From positions 1-64,000 of the forward strand of contig CAZNLH010000008.1 in the NCBI GenBank assembly GCA_964573995.1: DNA of 64,000 nucleotides. The letters are read 5' to 3'. The DNA comes from CAZNLH01 sp964573995 (GTDB lineage: Bacteria; Gemmatimonadota; CAZMKB01; CAZNLH01). This document shows, one piece after another, positions 27,621 through 37,477 of the stretch. Within the stretch, counting starts at the first letter, position 1; the number at the start of each line of letters is the position of its first letter. Made by a program: the position numbers and the translations under genes. The notes under the pieces were generated by a model. That model searched no databases. It was not told where the DNA came from and was given only the letters and a program-made list of their open reading frames with translations.

Positions 27621-28934
27621 ATGAAAGAAAAGGCAGTCCGACACGCAAACATCATGGAAGTCGCTGAAGAGCCGGGGAAACAATACCTCGACATCAACCA
27701 ACTCAAGTCGAAGAGCATCTCGGAACTTCAGGAGATGGCCGATGATTTCGGCATCAACAACCTCGGCAACCTCAAGAAACAGGACCTGATCTACCTGATC
27801 GAGCAGAGCATGCTCGACAACAACATAATCCTTCGCGGGGAGGGAGTCCTGGAGATCCTCCCCGAGGGATACGGATTCTTGAGGTCCCAGGACTGGAACT
27901 ACCTCTACGGCCCGGATGATATATACGTCTCACCGTCACAGATCAAGAGGTTCAGCCTCTCGACCGGTGATGTCGTCCAGGGGCAGGTGCGCCCGCCCAA
28001 GGAGGGAGAACGCTATCTCGCCCTCCTCAAGGTCGAGGCCGTTGACTATGAAGACCCGGAAAAGTGCAAGCACAAGATCTTCTTCGACAACCTAACTCCA
28101 CTGTACGCCGATGAGCGGATCAACCTGGAGAACAAGTCCGAGGACCTTGCCATGCGGGTAATGAACCTCCTGTCACCCATCGGCAAGGGACAGAGGGGGC
28201 TGATCGTCTCTCCTCCGAAGGCCGGGAAGACCATCCTCCTGCAAAAGATCGCAAACTCCATAACCGAAAATCACCCCGAGATCTTCCTCATCGTCCTCCT
28301 GATCGACGAGCGCCCGGAAGAAGTCACCGACATGGAGAGGAACGTCAAGGCGGAAGTCATCAGTTCCACGTTCGATGAACCGGCCGACCGGCACGTCCAG
28401 GTAGCCGAGATGGTGATCGAAAAGGCAAAGCGCCTCGTCGAGCACCAGAAGGATGTCGTCATACTCCTCGACAGCATCACAAGGCTGGCACGGGCGCACA
28501 ACGTCGTCGTCCCCCACAGCGGGAAGATACTCTCCGGGGGTGTGGATGCCCACGCCCTTCACAAACCGAAGCGCTTTTTCGGCGCGGCAAGGAATATCGA
28601 AGAGGGGGGGAGCCTGACCATCATCGCCACCGCCCTGGTCGAGACGGGGAGCCGGATGGATGAGGTGATCTTCGAGGAATTCAAGGGGACGGGAAACATG
28701 GAACTCGTGTTGAAGAGGGAACTGGCCGACAAGCGGATCTTTCCCGCCATCGAAATCAATCTCTCCGGGACAAGGAGGGAGGAACTCCTCCTGACAAAAG
28801 AGGAACTGAACCGGATATGGATACTGAGGAAATTCCTCAGCGAAATGGGGTCCGTGGAGGCCATGGCTTTCCTCTTGAAGAAGATGTCCGAGACCGATAA
28901 CAACGCGGATTTCCTCTCCTCCATGAACACTTGA
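27621..28934 (+). CDS. rho: Transcription termination factor Rho
   Basis: A 437-residue RNA-dependent helicase. The N-terminal Rho_N domain includes 'DINQLKSKSISELQEMADDFGINN', followed by a cold-shock-type RNA-binding domain with 'EGYGFLRS'. The RecA-like core has Walker A 'SPPKAGKTILLQKIANSI' and Walker B 'VILLDSITRLARAHN', the Q-loop 'SGGVDAHAL' and R-loop 'ALVETGSRMDEVIFEEFKGTGN'. All key motifs are intact. The ATG at 27621 is preferred to a TTG two codons earlier. Confidence 0.98.
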   Translation: MKEKAVRHANIMEVAEEPGKQYLDINQLKSKSISELQEMADDFGINNLGNLKKQDLIYLIEQSMLDNNIILRGEGVLEILPEGYGFLRSQDWNYLYGPDDIYVSPSQIKRFSLSTGDVVQGQVRPPKEGERYLALLKVEAVDYEDPEKCKHKIFFDNLTPLYADERINLENKSEDLAMRVMNLLSPIGKGQRGLIVSPPKAGKTILLQKIANSITENHPEIFLIVLLIDERPEEVTDMERNVKAEVISSTFDEPADRHVQVAEMVIEKAKRLVEHQKDVVILLDSITRLARAHNVVVPHSGKILSGGVDAHALHKPKRFFGAARNIEEGGSLTIIATALVETGSRMDEVIFEEFKGTGNMELVLKRELADKRIFPAIEINLSGTRREELLLTKEELNRIWILRKFLSEMGSVEAMAFLLKKMSETDNNADFLSSMNT

Positions 28935-29393
28935 ATGACCACTAACGGCAGAATATTGGCGATCGACTACGGTACGCGACGCGTCGGCCTCGCCATCAGT
29001 GATCCCACCAATACAATAGCCTGTCCCCTGCCAACCCTCGACCGAAGGAAGAACAACACTCCCCTGGAGGAGAGGGTCGCCGATACCGCCCGGGAACTGA
29101 ACGTCTCTCTCGTAATCGTTGGACTGCCCATCACCACCAGTGGAGAGAAGGGGGATAGGGCCAGGGAGGTCGAGGCCTTCGTCTCGCGCCTTCGACCCTT
29201 GATCAACTCCCCGGTCGACACGTTGGATGAGCGATTCAGCAGTGTCCGGGCGACCCGGATCATCCACGAACTCGGGGGAAAGGCTGGGAAAGACAAGGGT
29301 AGGGTGGACAGGATCTCCGCGCTTATCATCCTCCAGAACTACCTCGACGCCGGCCACAATTCAAAGGGGACGCCCCCGCCGCCAGGGTCGTAA
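28935..29393 (+). CDS. ruvX: YqgF/RuvX-type nuclease
   Basis: A 152-residue RNase H-fold protein, the putative Holliday-junction resolvase/pre-16S rRNA processing nuclease. It has 'ILAIDYGTRRVGLAISDP' (first catalytic Asp), 'LVIVGLPITTSGEKG', 'VDTLDERFSSVRA' and 'VDRISALIILQNYLD' carrying the remaining acidic residues. The ATG directly abuts the rho stop. Confidence 0.93.
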   Translation: MTTNGRILAIDYGTRRVGLAISDPTNTIACPLPTLDRRKNNTPLEERVADTARELNVSLVIVGLPITTSGEKGDRAREVEAFVSRLRPLINSPVDTLDERFSSVRATRIIHELGGKAGKDKGRVDRISALIILQNYLDAGHNSKGTPPPPGS

Positions 29394-30409
29394 TGAAGGC
29401 GTGGGCGGAACATCACCTGGGCCTCATCCTTCCAGCCGCCTGTATCTTGTGGGCCGTCTCTCCCTTTTTCTATTACTCCTTTGCCACATTCTACATCCCC
29501 CCGCGAGAGGGCTTTAATTTCAAGGTTCCGCCCGGGGCCACGCTCAGGGAGATTGCATCTGGCCTGCAGGAGAGGGGTATCACCAGGCACCCATACATCT
29601 TCATGGAACTCGCGGTAATTATGGGGGGCCAGGAAGACCTGAAGGCGGGTACCTACCAGTTCGAGGGAGAATTGTCTCTCTTCAGGGTCGCGGGAGACAT
29701 CATCAACGGCAGGGTCGCCACGAGGGAAATCACCATCCCGGAGGGCTACGACTTATCGGATATCATAAATTACCTGTGCAGGACTACCGGAGCGGACGAG
29801 GAGAGTGTCAGAAGGTTGGGAAATGACCCAGAACTCCTCGGCCTGCTTGGACTGGGAACCCCTTCGATAGAGGGATTTTTGTTTCCAGACACCTATGTCA
29901 TACGGGTGGACATGCCCGCAAGAGAGATCTTCAAGTTGATGATACGGCGTTACCACGAGGTGTTCAACGACTCACTCAGGGCAAGGGCGAAGGAGATCGG
30001 CCTGTCGGAAGTAGAGGCCGTCACACTGGCATCCATTATCGAGAAGGAGACGGGCATCGAGGATGAAAGGAAGGTCATCTCTGGCGTCTTCCACAACCGC
30101 CTGGTGCGCGGGATGCCCCTCGAAGCAGATCCCACGGTCCGGTACGCCATCTCCAAGTACCGGGGACAACTCACGTACAAGGACCTGGAATGTGACTCGC
30201 CATACAATACCTACCGTTACCGCGGGCTTCCTCCAGGACCGATCTGCAGCCCAGGCAAGGCCTCTATCATGGCCGCACTCCACCCCGCGGATGTTGATTA
30301 CCTCTACTTCGTAGCGACCGGCGACGGGACTCATACCTTCTCCAGGACGCTTGCACAGCACAACGCGGCCAGGAGGAGTGCGAGGAGTAGACAAGGGGAC
30401 AGGCGGTAA
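29393..30409 (+). CDS. mltG: Endolytic murein transglycosylase MltG
   Basis: A 338-residue inner-membrane-anchored lytic transglycosylase that cuts nascent glycan strands. It has an N-terminal span (about 10-28), a LysM-like region ('FKVPPGATLREIASGLQERGI') and the YceG catalytic domain with the active-site Glu in 'LASIIEKETGIEDERKVISGVFHNRL', plus 'YNTYRYRGLPPGPICSPG'. The ATG overlaps the ruvX stop by one base (TAATG). ruvX-mltG adjacency is common. Confidence 0.95.
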   Translation: MKAWAEHHLGLILPAACILWAVSPFFYYSFATFYIPPREGFNFKVPPGATLREIASGLQERGITRHPYIFMELAVIMGGQEDLKAGTYQFEGELSLFRVAGDIINGRVATREITIPEGYDLSDIINYLCRTTGADEESVRRLGNDPELLGLLGLGTPSIEGFLFPDTYVIRVDMPAREIFKLMIRRYHEVFNDSLRARAKEIGLSEVEAVTLASIIEKETGIEDERKVISGVFHNRLVRGMPLEADPTVRYAISKYRGQLTYKDLECDSPYNTYRYRGLPPGPICSPGKASIMAALHPADVDYLYFVATGDGTHTFSRTLAQHNAARRSARSRQGDRR

Positions 30410-30445
30410 GCCAGGTTCGGTCGATTCAGACCCCTCTCACCGACC

Positions 30446-33400
30446 TCAATGGATCAGGACGAGTTTGCGGGTCATCTCCGAGGATCCCTGGCTCAGCCGA
30501 TAGAAATATATCCCCGATGGAAGCGGGNNNNNNNNNNNNNNNNNNNNNNNNNNNNNNNNNNNNNNNNNNNNNNNNNNNNNNNNNNNNNNNNNNNNNNNNN
30601 NNNNNNNNNNNNNNNNNNNNNNNNNNNCATCTCCGAGGATCCCTGGCTCAGCCGATAGAAATATATCCCCGATGGAAGCGGGCTCCCATGGTCGTCCTTG
30701 CCATACCAATTGAACGAGTACTCCCCGGGGGGCTGCATGGTGTTTACCGCCACATTGACACGCCTCCCTCTCAGGTCGAAGAATTCCAACCTTACCGGGA
30801 CCGGGTTCAGGGAATCCGAAGAGGCGCTGATGCTGTAGTTGATCGTCGTGTAGCAGCCGTCGCACGCAGGAAACGGGTTAGGAAAGTTCTGTGTCAGGGT
30901 GAACTTCCTGTAAGTGGGAGGGGAAGGAGGTATGATGACCGAGGGCAGTAAGTCCTTGATCTCCTCGTACTTGGCCTGGGCCGCCCTGGCATTGTCCCTG
31001 AGGTCGGAAAAGTTCTCTCCGCCGAGCACGGCGAACGCCACGGCCATCGTATCCCCGGGGCCCATGGAAAATGGGCCCACGGAAAGCATCTGGGACCAAT
31101 CATCGAGGGTGTCCCCCCTCGTGGCATCGAATCCGCTGGTTAGAAAATGGTACTTCTCGGCGTCTGTGAAGCCATCGTATATATACGTCGGGTTGTTGAT
31201 CGCCCTGTAGGACGTCGGCGTGTGGCTCAACAGGGATATGCCCATATACTTCTCGAACATCTCGCTCCACATGTAACCGAGTGCATCGTCGGGGTCCCAG
31301 TCGACGTAATTCCGGTCGTACCAGAGCGCATCCATGTCCCAATCAAAGTAGAGACCGGTATATAGGTTCGACAACGCCTCCGTAGGGCTGGAATTGATGA
31401 TGAAATAGACCAGCATGACATAGTCATTGTTGACGTTATCGGACCATGCGAAACTCCGCTGTAGGACCTGGATACCGATCGGGTCGTCGGCGCCACCATC
31501 GTCATACGCCGCGTATCCCTCCTGGTCCGCGATCTCGCCGGAAGTCGTAAAGGTAAGGTTTCCCCCGGGAATCACGCGCCAGTCACTCTCACCCCCATCC
31601 GTCCCATCGGAGACCTGGGAAGGACCGACCCCTGCCAGGAACGCCCCGTGGAACAACCAGTTGGTGCTGTCCTTCGGAAATCTGAAGCCCTCCCCCACCA
31701 GACTCGCCCCGTTGTAATAACCGTACTGGCCGAAGTTGGTCACCGTGAAGGTGACGTTCCCAATGTCGTGCTCCCCGGAACCGCCCGTGACGGGTGTCCC
31801 GACGACAGAATCGAAGCGCAAGGTATCCGGTCCACCCCCCGACCATGACAGGACGAGCGAGAGCGGAACAGGCGTACCTGCTGGTATCGACTCGCCGAAC
31901 ATGACGCGGAAATGGTCCGCATCGTTGTCCGCTTCGCCCCCGAGGGGCAGGTCACCGTACACGGCGCTCGAGTCCGCCACCCTTACATCGAAGCGACTCG
32001 ACAAGAGAATCGCCTGGAGCCCGGATGCGAGAGCGCCATCGTTACGGAGCGTAATGACGAGGTCCAGGGTCTCCCCCGGATCCGGTCTGTTGTTCGATTG
32101 ATCCCTGTAGTCGATATCGAGGATCGATATGGCCGGCACCGCGGGAGTCCCTATCTCTCTGAGGGCAGCGGGTAGGTTGATCACTCCCATCCCGTACGCA
32201 TTGTCGTCCCCCGGTTCACCAAGGTCCTCGGCCGAGTTGAGGAGGGCGTACTTGACCTCCTCACTGGTCAGGGAGGGATCTACCCCGAAGAGGAGGGCCG
32301 CGGCACCGGAGACATGGGGGGCCGAGAAAGAGGTCCCGGTCAATTGATGATATCCGCCGCCTGCGGCCGTCCCCTTGGCCATTCGAATATCGCTTCCCGG
32401 GGCGACCACCTCCGGCTTTACGGTGCTGCTGTCACACGTCGAGGGTCCGCGACTGCTGTACGTAGCAACCTGGAGGCTGTTGGTAACTGCCCCTACGGCA
32501 AAGGCGTTGACCGGTGAGGCCACTCGACTTGCCGGCGAGGCGATGGTGAAGTCGCCCGGCCCCGTATTGCCCGCCGAGAAGAATACGGCGCTTCCGAGCA
32601 TCTCCACCGCGTCGATGGCATCGTAGAGTATATCATCACAGAAACCCCCGCCGTTAGTCAGGTTGGTCCCCCAGGAATTATTAATGACCCGGGGGACGTC
32701 TGCCACGGTCTTTGGATCCCCATCCGGGTCGGCAGCCCATTCGAAGCAGTCGAGCAGGATGCCGGTAGTCGTGACCTCCGCCCCACCGGCATCAGCCTCG
32801 AAGGCGTTGGCGGCTATCCAGGTCGCCCCCGGCGCCACGCCCACGGTGTCGCTGCCGCTCGACCCGAGGATAATGCTCATGACCCCGGTGCCGTGTGTTA
32901 CCCCCCCTGCCAAGTCGTCATCGAGGGGCCTGCTGGAGTGATTGAATGGATCGAACCAGCACTCGGAGGGCGGAAATCCCATAGCACCCCTCCACTTGCC
33001 GGATAGCGCGGGGTGGTCCGCGTCGACCCCTGAATCGAATGAACATACCAATACTCCCCTGCCGGTATAACCAAGGCGCCAGAGAGAATCGGCACCGATC
33101 ACCCCGAGGTTGGGTTCCAATCCATAATGGCGCAATGGGGCCGGGGCGCTATCGACAGGGGACGGCAGGGGTGTCTTGCGGTTCAGAACCACCCTGTCCA
33201 CGTCCTCCCTCCCGCTGCAGGCAGACACCACCATGGGGTACGCCTCGACCAGCACGGCATTTACTATCCAGTAGGGACGGAAATCACGGACACTCCCTCT
33301 CCCCATGGCACCTTTGAGGAACGAAAGGATGGCCCCCTGAGATGATGCCGCCTTCGCCTTGAGCGTATCAATGCCCTTGAGATGACGGGTCGCGAAGTCC

Positions 33401-33633
33401 TCCCCCGCGATGGAGTAAGCACTGCGCAGGCCCTCGATGTCGACCCTGTCCTTCAAGACGACGATTACGGAGAGGGTGGTATCCGGAGGCGAGGTCTTGA
33501 GCAGGGCCTCCAGCGGCTGGGCGGGCCCCGCGGCGTACATGTTGACCGAAGGGAAGAAAAAAAAGAGGCAGATGAGTATAGTAAACACGGCCATTGTCAA
33601 GAGCCTTCCGCACCACCTGGATTGACGTCGCAT
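30446..33633 (-). CDS. Secreted S8 subtilisin-like protease with sorting domain
   Basis: After removing a false gap (155 bases) the frame is exactly 1,010 codons plus stop. An N-terminal signal and an inhibitor-like propeptide (about 45-150) precede the S8 catalytic domain: D200 in 'CSFDSGVDADHP', H247 in 'VTHGTGVMS', N356 in 'FFSAGNTGPG', S435 in 'GTSFSAPHVSG'. Beta-sandwich regions follow. The C-terminus is a FlgD-Ig/type-IX-like sorting domain: 'NFPNPFPACDGCYTTINYSI', 'FFDLRGRRV', 'SGIYFYRLSQGSSEMTRKLV'. The first ATG gives a basic signal-peptide start but overlaps rnhB by 37 bases. An ATG at 33594 with GGAAGG upstream is the alternative. Confidence 0.93.
30473..30682. other. False assembly gap with duplicated 55-bp edges (S8 protease)
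   Basis: Bases 30473-30527 and 30628-30682 are identical 55-mers on either side of 100 N. Collapsing them joins 'PLPSGIYFYRLSQGSSEM' to 'TRKLVLIH' in frame. Confidence 0.95.
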
Positions 33634-34238
33634 CCGATGAGCACCTTGACCGGGCCGAAGGTCCTTCTATGTATGGGGATGATGCCGAGCCTGCGGAGGG
33701 CGGAGAGGTGCTCGGGGGTAGGATAACCCTTGTTCCTCGAAAGACCATACCCTGGATAACGGGCATCGAAGGCCCTCATGATCCTGTCCCGCGTCACCTT
33801 GGCAATTATGGAGGCCCCTGCTATGCAGCGAACCAAGGCGTCACCCCCCACGACGGCGCGTTGAACGATGTCCACGCCCGGCAGGTCCATCCCGTCGATC
33901 AGCAGACAGTCCGGCTCCCGTCTCAGGTGGGTGATCGCCCTCCGCATGGCCAGGCGCGTGGCGCAGAGGATGTTGAAACGATCGATTTCTCCCTCGCGGG
34001 ATATGCCTATCCCAACATCGAGGGCACGTTCCATGACGATATCGAAGAGCGCTTCCCTGTGACTCTCCGTCAATTTCTTGGAGTCGTCGATACCTGGAAT
34101 GTCTTCACCTGGATCGAAAACGGCCGCCGCCGCCACGACCGGACCAGCCAACGGTCCCCTCCCCGCCTCATCGATTCCCGCGATCCACGAATAGCCCTCC
34201 CCACTGATACGCCTCTCAATCTCCAGCAGATCAACCAT
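33597..34238 (-). CDS. rnhB: Ribonuclease HII
   Basis: A 213-residue type 2 RNase H that removes RNA, including single ribonucleotides, from DNA. The catalytic acids are in 'IAGIDEAGRGPLAGPVV' (Asp-Glu) with 'IPGIDDSKKLTE' and 'DCLLIDGMDLPG' supplying the others. Length is typical. It lies 12 bases after rplS, the usual trmD-rplS-rnhB order. Confidence 0.97.
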   Translation of the reverse strand: MVDLLEIERRISGEGYSWIAGIDEAGRGPLAGPVVAAAAVFDPGEDIPGIDDSKKLTESHREALFDIVMERALDVGIGISREGEIDRFNILCATRLAMRRAITHLRREPDCLLIDGMDLPGVDIVQRAVVGGDALVRCIAGASIIAKVTRDRIMRAFDARYPGYGLSRNKGYPTPEHLSALRRLGIIPIHRRTFGPVKVLIGCDVNPGGAEGS

Positions 34239-34250
34239 GGCGATCGCTCA

Positions 34251-34598
34251 TCACGACTTCCTCTCGGTGATCCTCGCCGCCTTTCCCCTTAACTTCCTGA
34301 GATAAAATAACTTCGCCCTGCGCACCTTTCCCCTCCTCACAACTTCTATACCCTCGATAAACGGCGAATGGAACGGGAATATACGCTCCACGCCCACCCC
34401 GTTCGAGATCTTCCTGACCGTGAAGGTGTGACTGATACCCTCACCGTGCCGCTGCAGCACGACACCCTGGAATATCTGGATCCTCTCCTTCTCTCCTTCC
34501 TTGATCTTGTAATGCACCCGGATCGTATCGCCCGGGCCGAACGCCGGCAGATCGCTCCGAAGTTGGTCTCTACCAAGGTCGCTGAGCCTGTCCATCAT
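34251..34598 (-). CDS. rplS: Ribosomal protein L19
   Basis: 115 residues with the L19 landmarks 'LPAFGPGDTIRVHYKIKEG', 'QIFQGVVLQRHGEG', 'FTVRKISNGVGVERIFPFHS' and the basic ending 'RRGKVRRAKLFYLRKLRGKA'. Its ATG overlaps the trmD stop by one base. Confidence 0.98.
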   Translation of the reverse strand: MMDRLSDLGRDQLRSDLPAFGPGDTIRVHYKIKEGEKERIQIFQGVVLQRHGEGISHTFTVRKISNGVGVERIFPFHSPFIEGIEVVRRGKVRRAKLFYLRKLRGKAARITERKS

Positions 34599-35317
34599 CA
34601 GTCTCCTTCTTCACCCTGTTGACTTCTCAAGTATCTTTCCCAGAGATCGGGCCTGCGCTCCTTCGTCAGGCGACAGGCCATCTCGTGCCTCCACTGCTTG
34701 ATCTTCTCATGGTCGCCCGTAACCAGGACCTCTGGAACGGCCATGTCCCTGAACCTCCTCGGCCTCGTATAGACTGGCGGGGCCAACAGGTAATCCAGGA
34801 AAGAATCGTCGAGTGCCGACTCAAAGTCCCCCATCACCCCCGGGACCAGGCGGACAACGGCGTCCACCAGCACGAGGGCGGCCACTTCACCACCACTCAG
34901 GATGTAATCGCCTATGGATATCTCTCTCGTCACCAGTGACTGCCGGACCCTGTCGTCCACGTCCTTGTAACGCCCGCAGATAAGTACCAGCGAATCCAAC
35001 ATGGAGAAGCGAATCGCCGTATCTTGATCAAAGAGGTCTCCCTTGGCCGAGAGGAGTACCGTCTCCCTCTTCTCCCCCAGCCTTCCACCCAGGCTGTCTA
35101 CGGCCCGGAAGATCGGCTCCGGCCTGAGGACCATACCCGCCCCTCCACCAAACGGGTAGTCGTCGACCTTTCCGTACGGGTCATCCGAGAACCGCCGCAG
35201 GTCTATGCATTCCACCGAAATCACCTTCCGGTCTATCCCCCCACTCTTCCATATCCCGAAAGAAAGTGGAGAGGAGAAAAACTCTGGAAATATCGATATG
35301 ATATAGATATTCAGCAT
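34598..35317 (-). CDS. trmD: tRNA (guanine-N1)-methyltransferase TrmD
   Basis: A 239-residue knotted SPOUT methyltransferase that forms m1G37. 'DDYPFGGGAGMVLRPEPI' and 'EISIGDYILSGGEVAALVLVDAVVRLVPG' (trefoil-knot SAM site) are intact, as is the ending 'WRHEMACRLTKERRPDL'. It overlaps the RimM remnant by seven bases. Confidence 0.98.
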   Translation of the reverse strand: MLNIYIISIFPEFFSSPLSFGIWKSGGIDRKVISVECIDLRRFSDDPYGKVDDYPFGGGAGMVLRPEPIFRAVDSLGGRLGEKRETVLLSAKGDLFDQDTAIRFSMLDSLVLICGRYKDVDDRVRQSLVTREISIGDYILSGGEVAALVLVDAVVRLVPGVMGDFESALDDSFLDYLLAPPVYTRPRRFRDMAVPEVLVTGDHEKIKQWRHEMACRLTKERRPDLWERYLRSQQGEEGD

Positions 35318-35553
35318 CTACCGGTATTGAGGTTTAACAGGCCGTCGGGGGGATCGATCATTATGATATTCCCCTCGATATCCACATCCTGGATGATTGG
35401 CGGAACGAAGGGGATGAAGACCTCTCCACGCTTTCCGCCGTTCACTATTAGCAGGTCCTGGGACACGAGTCGGATAACGGCCTCCACACGGCCTACTTCC
35501 TCCCCGGTCACCGTCTCAACTCGACAGCCCCTCAAGTCTTGATAATAATACAC
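35311..35553 (-). pseudogene. rimM: RimM C-terminal PRC-barrel remnant
   Basis: Only about 80 codons with RimM homology remain: 'YYYQDLRGCRVETVTGEEVG' through 'EVFIPFVPPIIQDVDI' and 'MIDPPDGLL', that is the linker and PRC-barrel domain. The normal protein has about 170 residues, with an N-terminal RimM domain that contacts S19. Upstream, the same frame stays open for 19 codons without a start and then meets a TAA inside a palindromic repeat. Just 50 bases later comes the rpsP stop, so the N-terminal half cannot fit. A GTG at 35553 could start a PRC-only protein. Either a true truncation or a misassembly at the repeat; gene order (rpsP-rimM-trmD) is otherwise canonical. Confidence 0.8.
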
Positions 35554-35586
35554 GCCGTCGCCTCGCCCGACAAGGCACCTAAGCCT

Positions 35587-35656
35587 AGTGTCTCGCTGCC
35601 AAAGTCCGCGTTAGGTTCTCTCTCAGGGGCGAGACACTTCCATAGGGGCGTCCCCC
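35587..35656. repeat. Dispersed palindromic repeat, copy 2 (in the rimM break)
   Basis: AGTGTCTCGC (35587-35596) and GCGAGACACT (35629-35638) with the same arm length and loop size as the copy at 5191, followed by 'TCCATAGGGGCGTCCC'. It fills the space between rpsP and the RimM remnant. Confidence 0.75.
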
Positions 35657-35706
35657 CCCTTCTGGCAGTCGGGGAGTTCCACCGGAATTTCCCTCCCTGT
35701 CACCCT

Positions 35707-36063
35707 TTAGGGAGCCTTCCGGGGCCCCCTCCTCTTTTTTGGAGTCTCCGCCTTCTCCTCTGTGGTCTTCCCTCCAGGCGCCGCCTTCTTCTTGGCAGGA
35801 AACCTCGATTCGTGCAACCTCTTCAATATCCCCTCCCTCGACAGGATTGAGCGGACCGTGTCGCTCATCTGCACGCCCTTGCCGAGCCATTCCATAACTT
35901 TTTCCTCGTTGATCTCCACCTCAGCCGGGTCCTTGCGAGGATCATAATGACCGAGGGAATCGATGAAACGCCCGTCTCTCGGCTGGCGGGAATCCGCCAC
36001 GACCAACCGGTAATACGGCCGGTTCTTTCTCCCCGTGCGTCTCAGTCTCACTTTCACCGCCAT
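35707..36063 (-). CDS. rpsP: Ribosomal protein S16
   Basis: 118 residues. The first 80 are canonical S16 ('AVKVRLRRTGRKNRPYYRLV', 'GRFIDSLGHYDPRKDP'). A basic, low-complexity tail of about 35 residues ('KKKAAPGGKTTEEKAET...') extends beyond the usual length, as in several phyla. It overlaps ffh by ten bases. Confidence 0.97.
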   Translation of the reverse strand: MAVKVRLRRTGRKNRPYYRLVVADSRQPRDGRFIDSLGHYDPRKDPAEVEINEEKVMEWLGKGVQMSDTVRSILSREGILKRLHESRFPAKKKAAPGGKTTEEKAETPKKRRGPRKAP

Positions 36064-37391
36064 AAGCCAATCTCCTTCTTTGCGAGTCTCCTTTTCACCT
36101 GTCTCCCCCTTGCCTTGAAGAGCCTCTTCATGTCCCTGAACTGGTTGATGAGTTGATTGACCTCCCGAACGGTCGTCCCGCTACCACTGGCGACCCTCAG
36201 CCGCCGACTACCATTCATGATCTCCGGGTTTCGCCTCTCTTTAGGCGTCATTGACAGGATTATGGCCTCAACCCGGGACAAGCGTCGGGAATCCATGTCC
36301 AATCCGGCAAGGCTGGACGGCTTGAGTCCGGGAATCATCTCCAGGAGTTGATTCAAAGGGCCCATCCTTTGTAACTGATGAATCGAGGTCATGAAGTCTT
36401 CAAGGTCAAACTCTCCCTTGCCGCGTAACTTCTCCTCCATCTCCCTGACCTTGTCCCCTTCAACCGACCGGCGGGCCTTCTCCACGAGCGTGAGCACATC
36501 ACCCATGTTGAGGATACGGGAAGCCATGCGCTCTGGGTGGAATATCTCGAGATCATCGATGCCTTCCCCGGTACCGATGAACTTGATGGGACAGTCGGTC
36601 ACGCTGTATATGGAGAGGAGCGCGCCTCCCCTGGCATCGCCCTCCATCTTGGTCAGTATGATCCCGGTCAAGCCGATTTCCCGGTGGAAGGTCTGCGCAA
36701 TGTTCACCGCCTCCTGCCCCGTCATCCCGTCTACAACGAGGAGGTTCTCCTCAGGGCGCACGGCATTGACGACCTCTCTCAGTTCGCCGATCATCTCCCG
36801 GTCACAATGAAGTCTCCCCGCCGAATCGATGATGACCACGTCCGCTCCCATCGCCGCCGCCCTCTCCATGCCCAAAGATACGACATTCAGCGCCTGTTTT
36901 TCACCATCCCCGGAGAACATCGGCACACCCGCGGTTTCACTCAGGACAGTTAGTTGCTCCACGGCGGCAGGACGATAGACATCAGCGGCTATGAGGCAGG
37001 GCCGCTTACCCTGCTTCTTGAGAATACGGGCCAATTTGGCGGCCGTAGTCGTCTTCCCCGAACCCTGCAACCCCACCAACAGGATGATCGTAGGCGACGA
37101 CGATGAGAACTTGAGTCCTTGGTTAGAGTTACCGAGTATACAGGCAAGTTCCCCATGGACGATCTTGATCACCTGCTGCCCCGGAGAGATTCCCCGGACC
37201 ACTTCGAGGCCTATCGCACGTGTACGTACACGGTCGAGAAACTCCTTTACAACCCTGTAATTTACATCCGCCTCAAGAAGGGCGAGTTTCACTTCGCGGA
37301 AGGCACCTTCAAGGTCTTTCTCCCTGATGACTCCCCTGGATCTCAACGATCTGCAGATCTTATCGAGGCGTTCGGAAAGGATTTCAAACAC
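36054..37391 (-). CDS. ffh: Signal recognition particle protein Ffh
   Basis: A 445-residue GTPase that binds 4.5S RNA and signal peptides and docks with FtsY. N domain (1-90), G domain with 'GLQGSGKTTTAAKLA' (G1), 'DVYRPAAVEQL', 'DVVIIDSAGRLHCD' (DTAGR has become DSAGR) and 'LTKMEGDARGGA', then the methionine-containing M domain ending near 'VASGSGTTVREVNQLINQF'. It begins at GTG with GAGGG eight bases upstream and probably heads the rpsP-trmD-rplS-rnhB operon. Confidence 0.97.
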   Translation of the reverse strand: MFEILSERLDKICRSLRSRGVIREKDLEGAFREVKLALLEADVNYRVVKEFLDRVRTRAIGLEVVRGISPGQQVIKIVHGELACILGNSNQGLKFSSSSPTIILLVGLQGSGKTTTAAKLARILKKQGKRPCLIAADVYRPAAVEQLTVLSETAGVPMFSGDGEKQALNVVSLGMERAAAMGADVVIIDSAGRLHCDREMIGELREVVNAVRPEENLLVVDGMTGQEAVNIAQTFHREIGLTGIILTKMEGDARGGALLSIYSVTDCPIKFIGTGEGIDDLEIFHPERMASRILNMGDVLTLVEKARRSVEGDKVREMEEKLRGKGEFDLEDFMTSIHQLQRMGPLNQLLEMIPGLKPSSLAGLDMDSRRLSRVEAIILSMTPKERRNPEIMNGSRRLRVASGSGTTVREVNQLINQFRDMKRLFKARGRQVKRRLAKKEIGLWR

Positions 37392-37477
37392 GATATAATC
37401 CCTCGCCGGTAAAGGGGCTTAAAATTGATAATGATAATGCCATCATCCATAAAAAGCAAGAATGGGCAACATGACTA

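Noticed and set aside
28173..29357. Minus-strand 394-codon open frame
   Set aside because: Antisense to rho and ruvX, both unambiguous.
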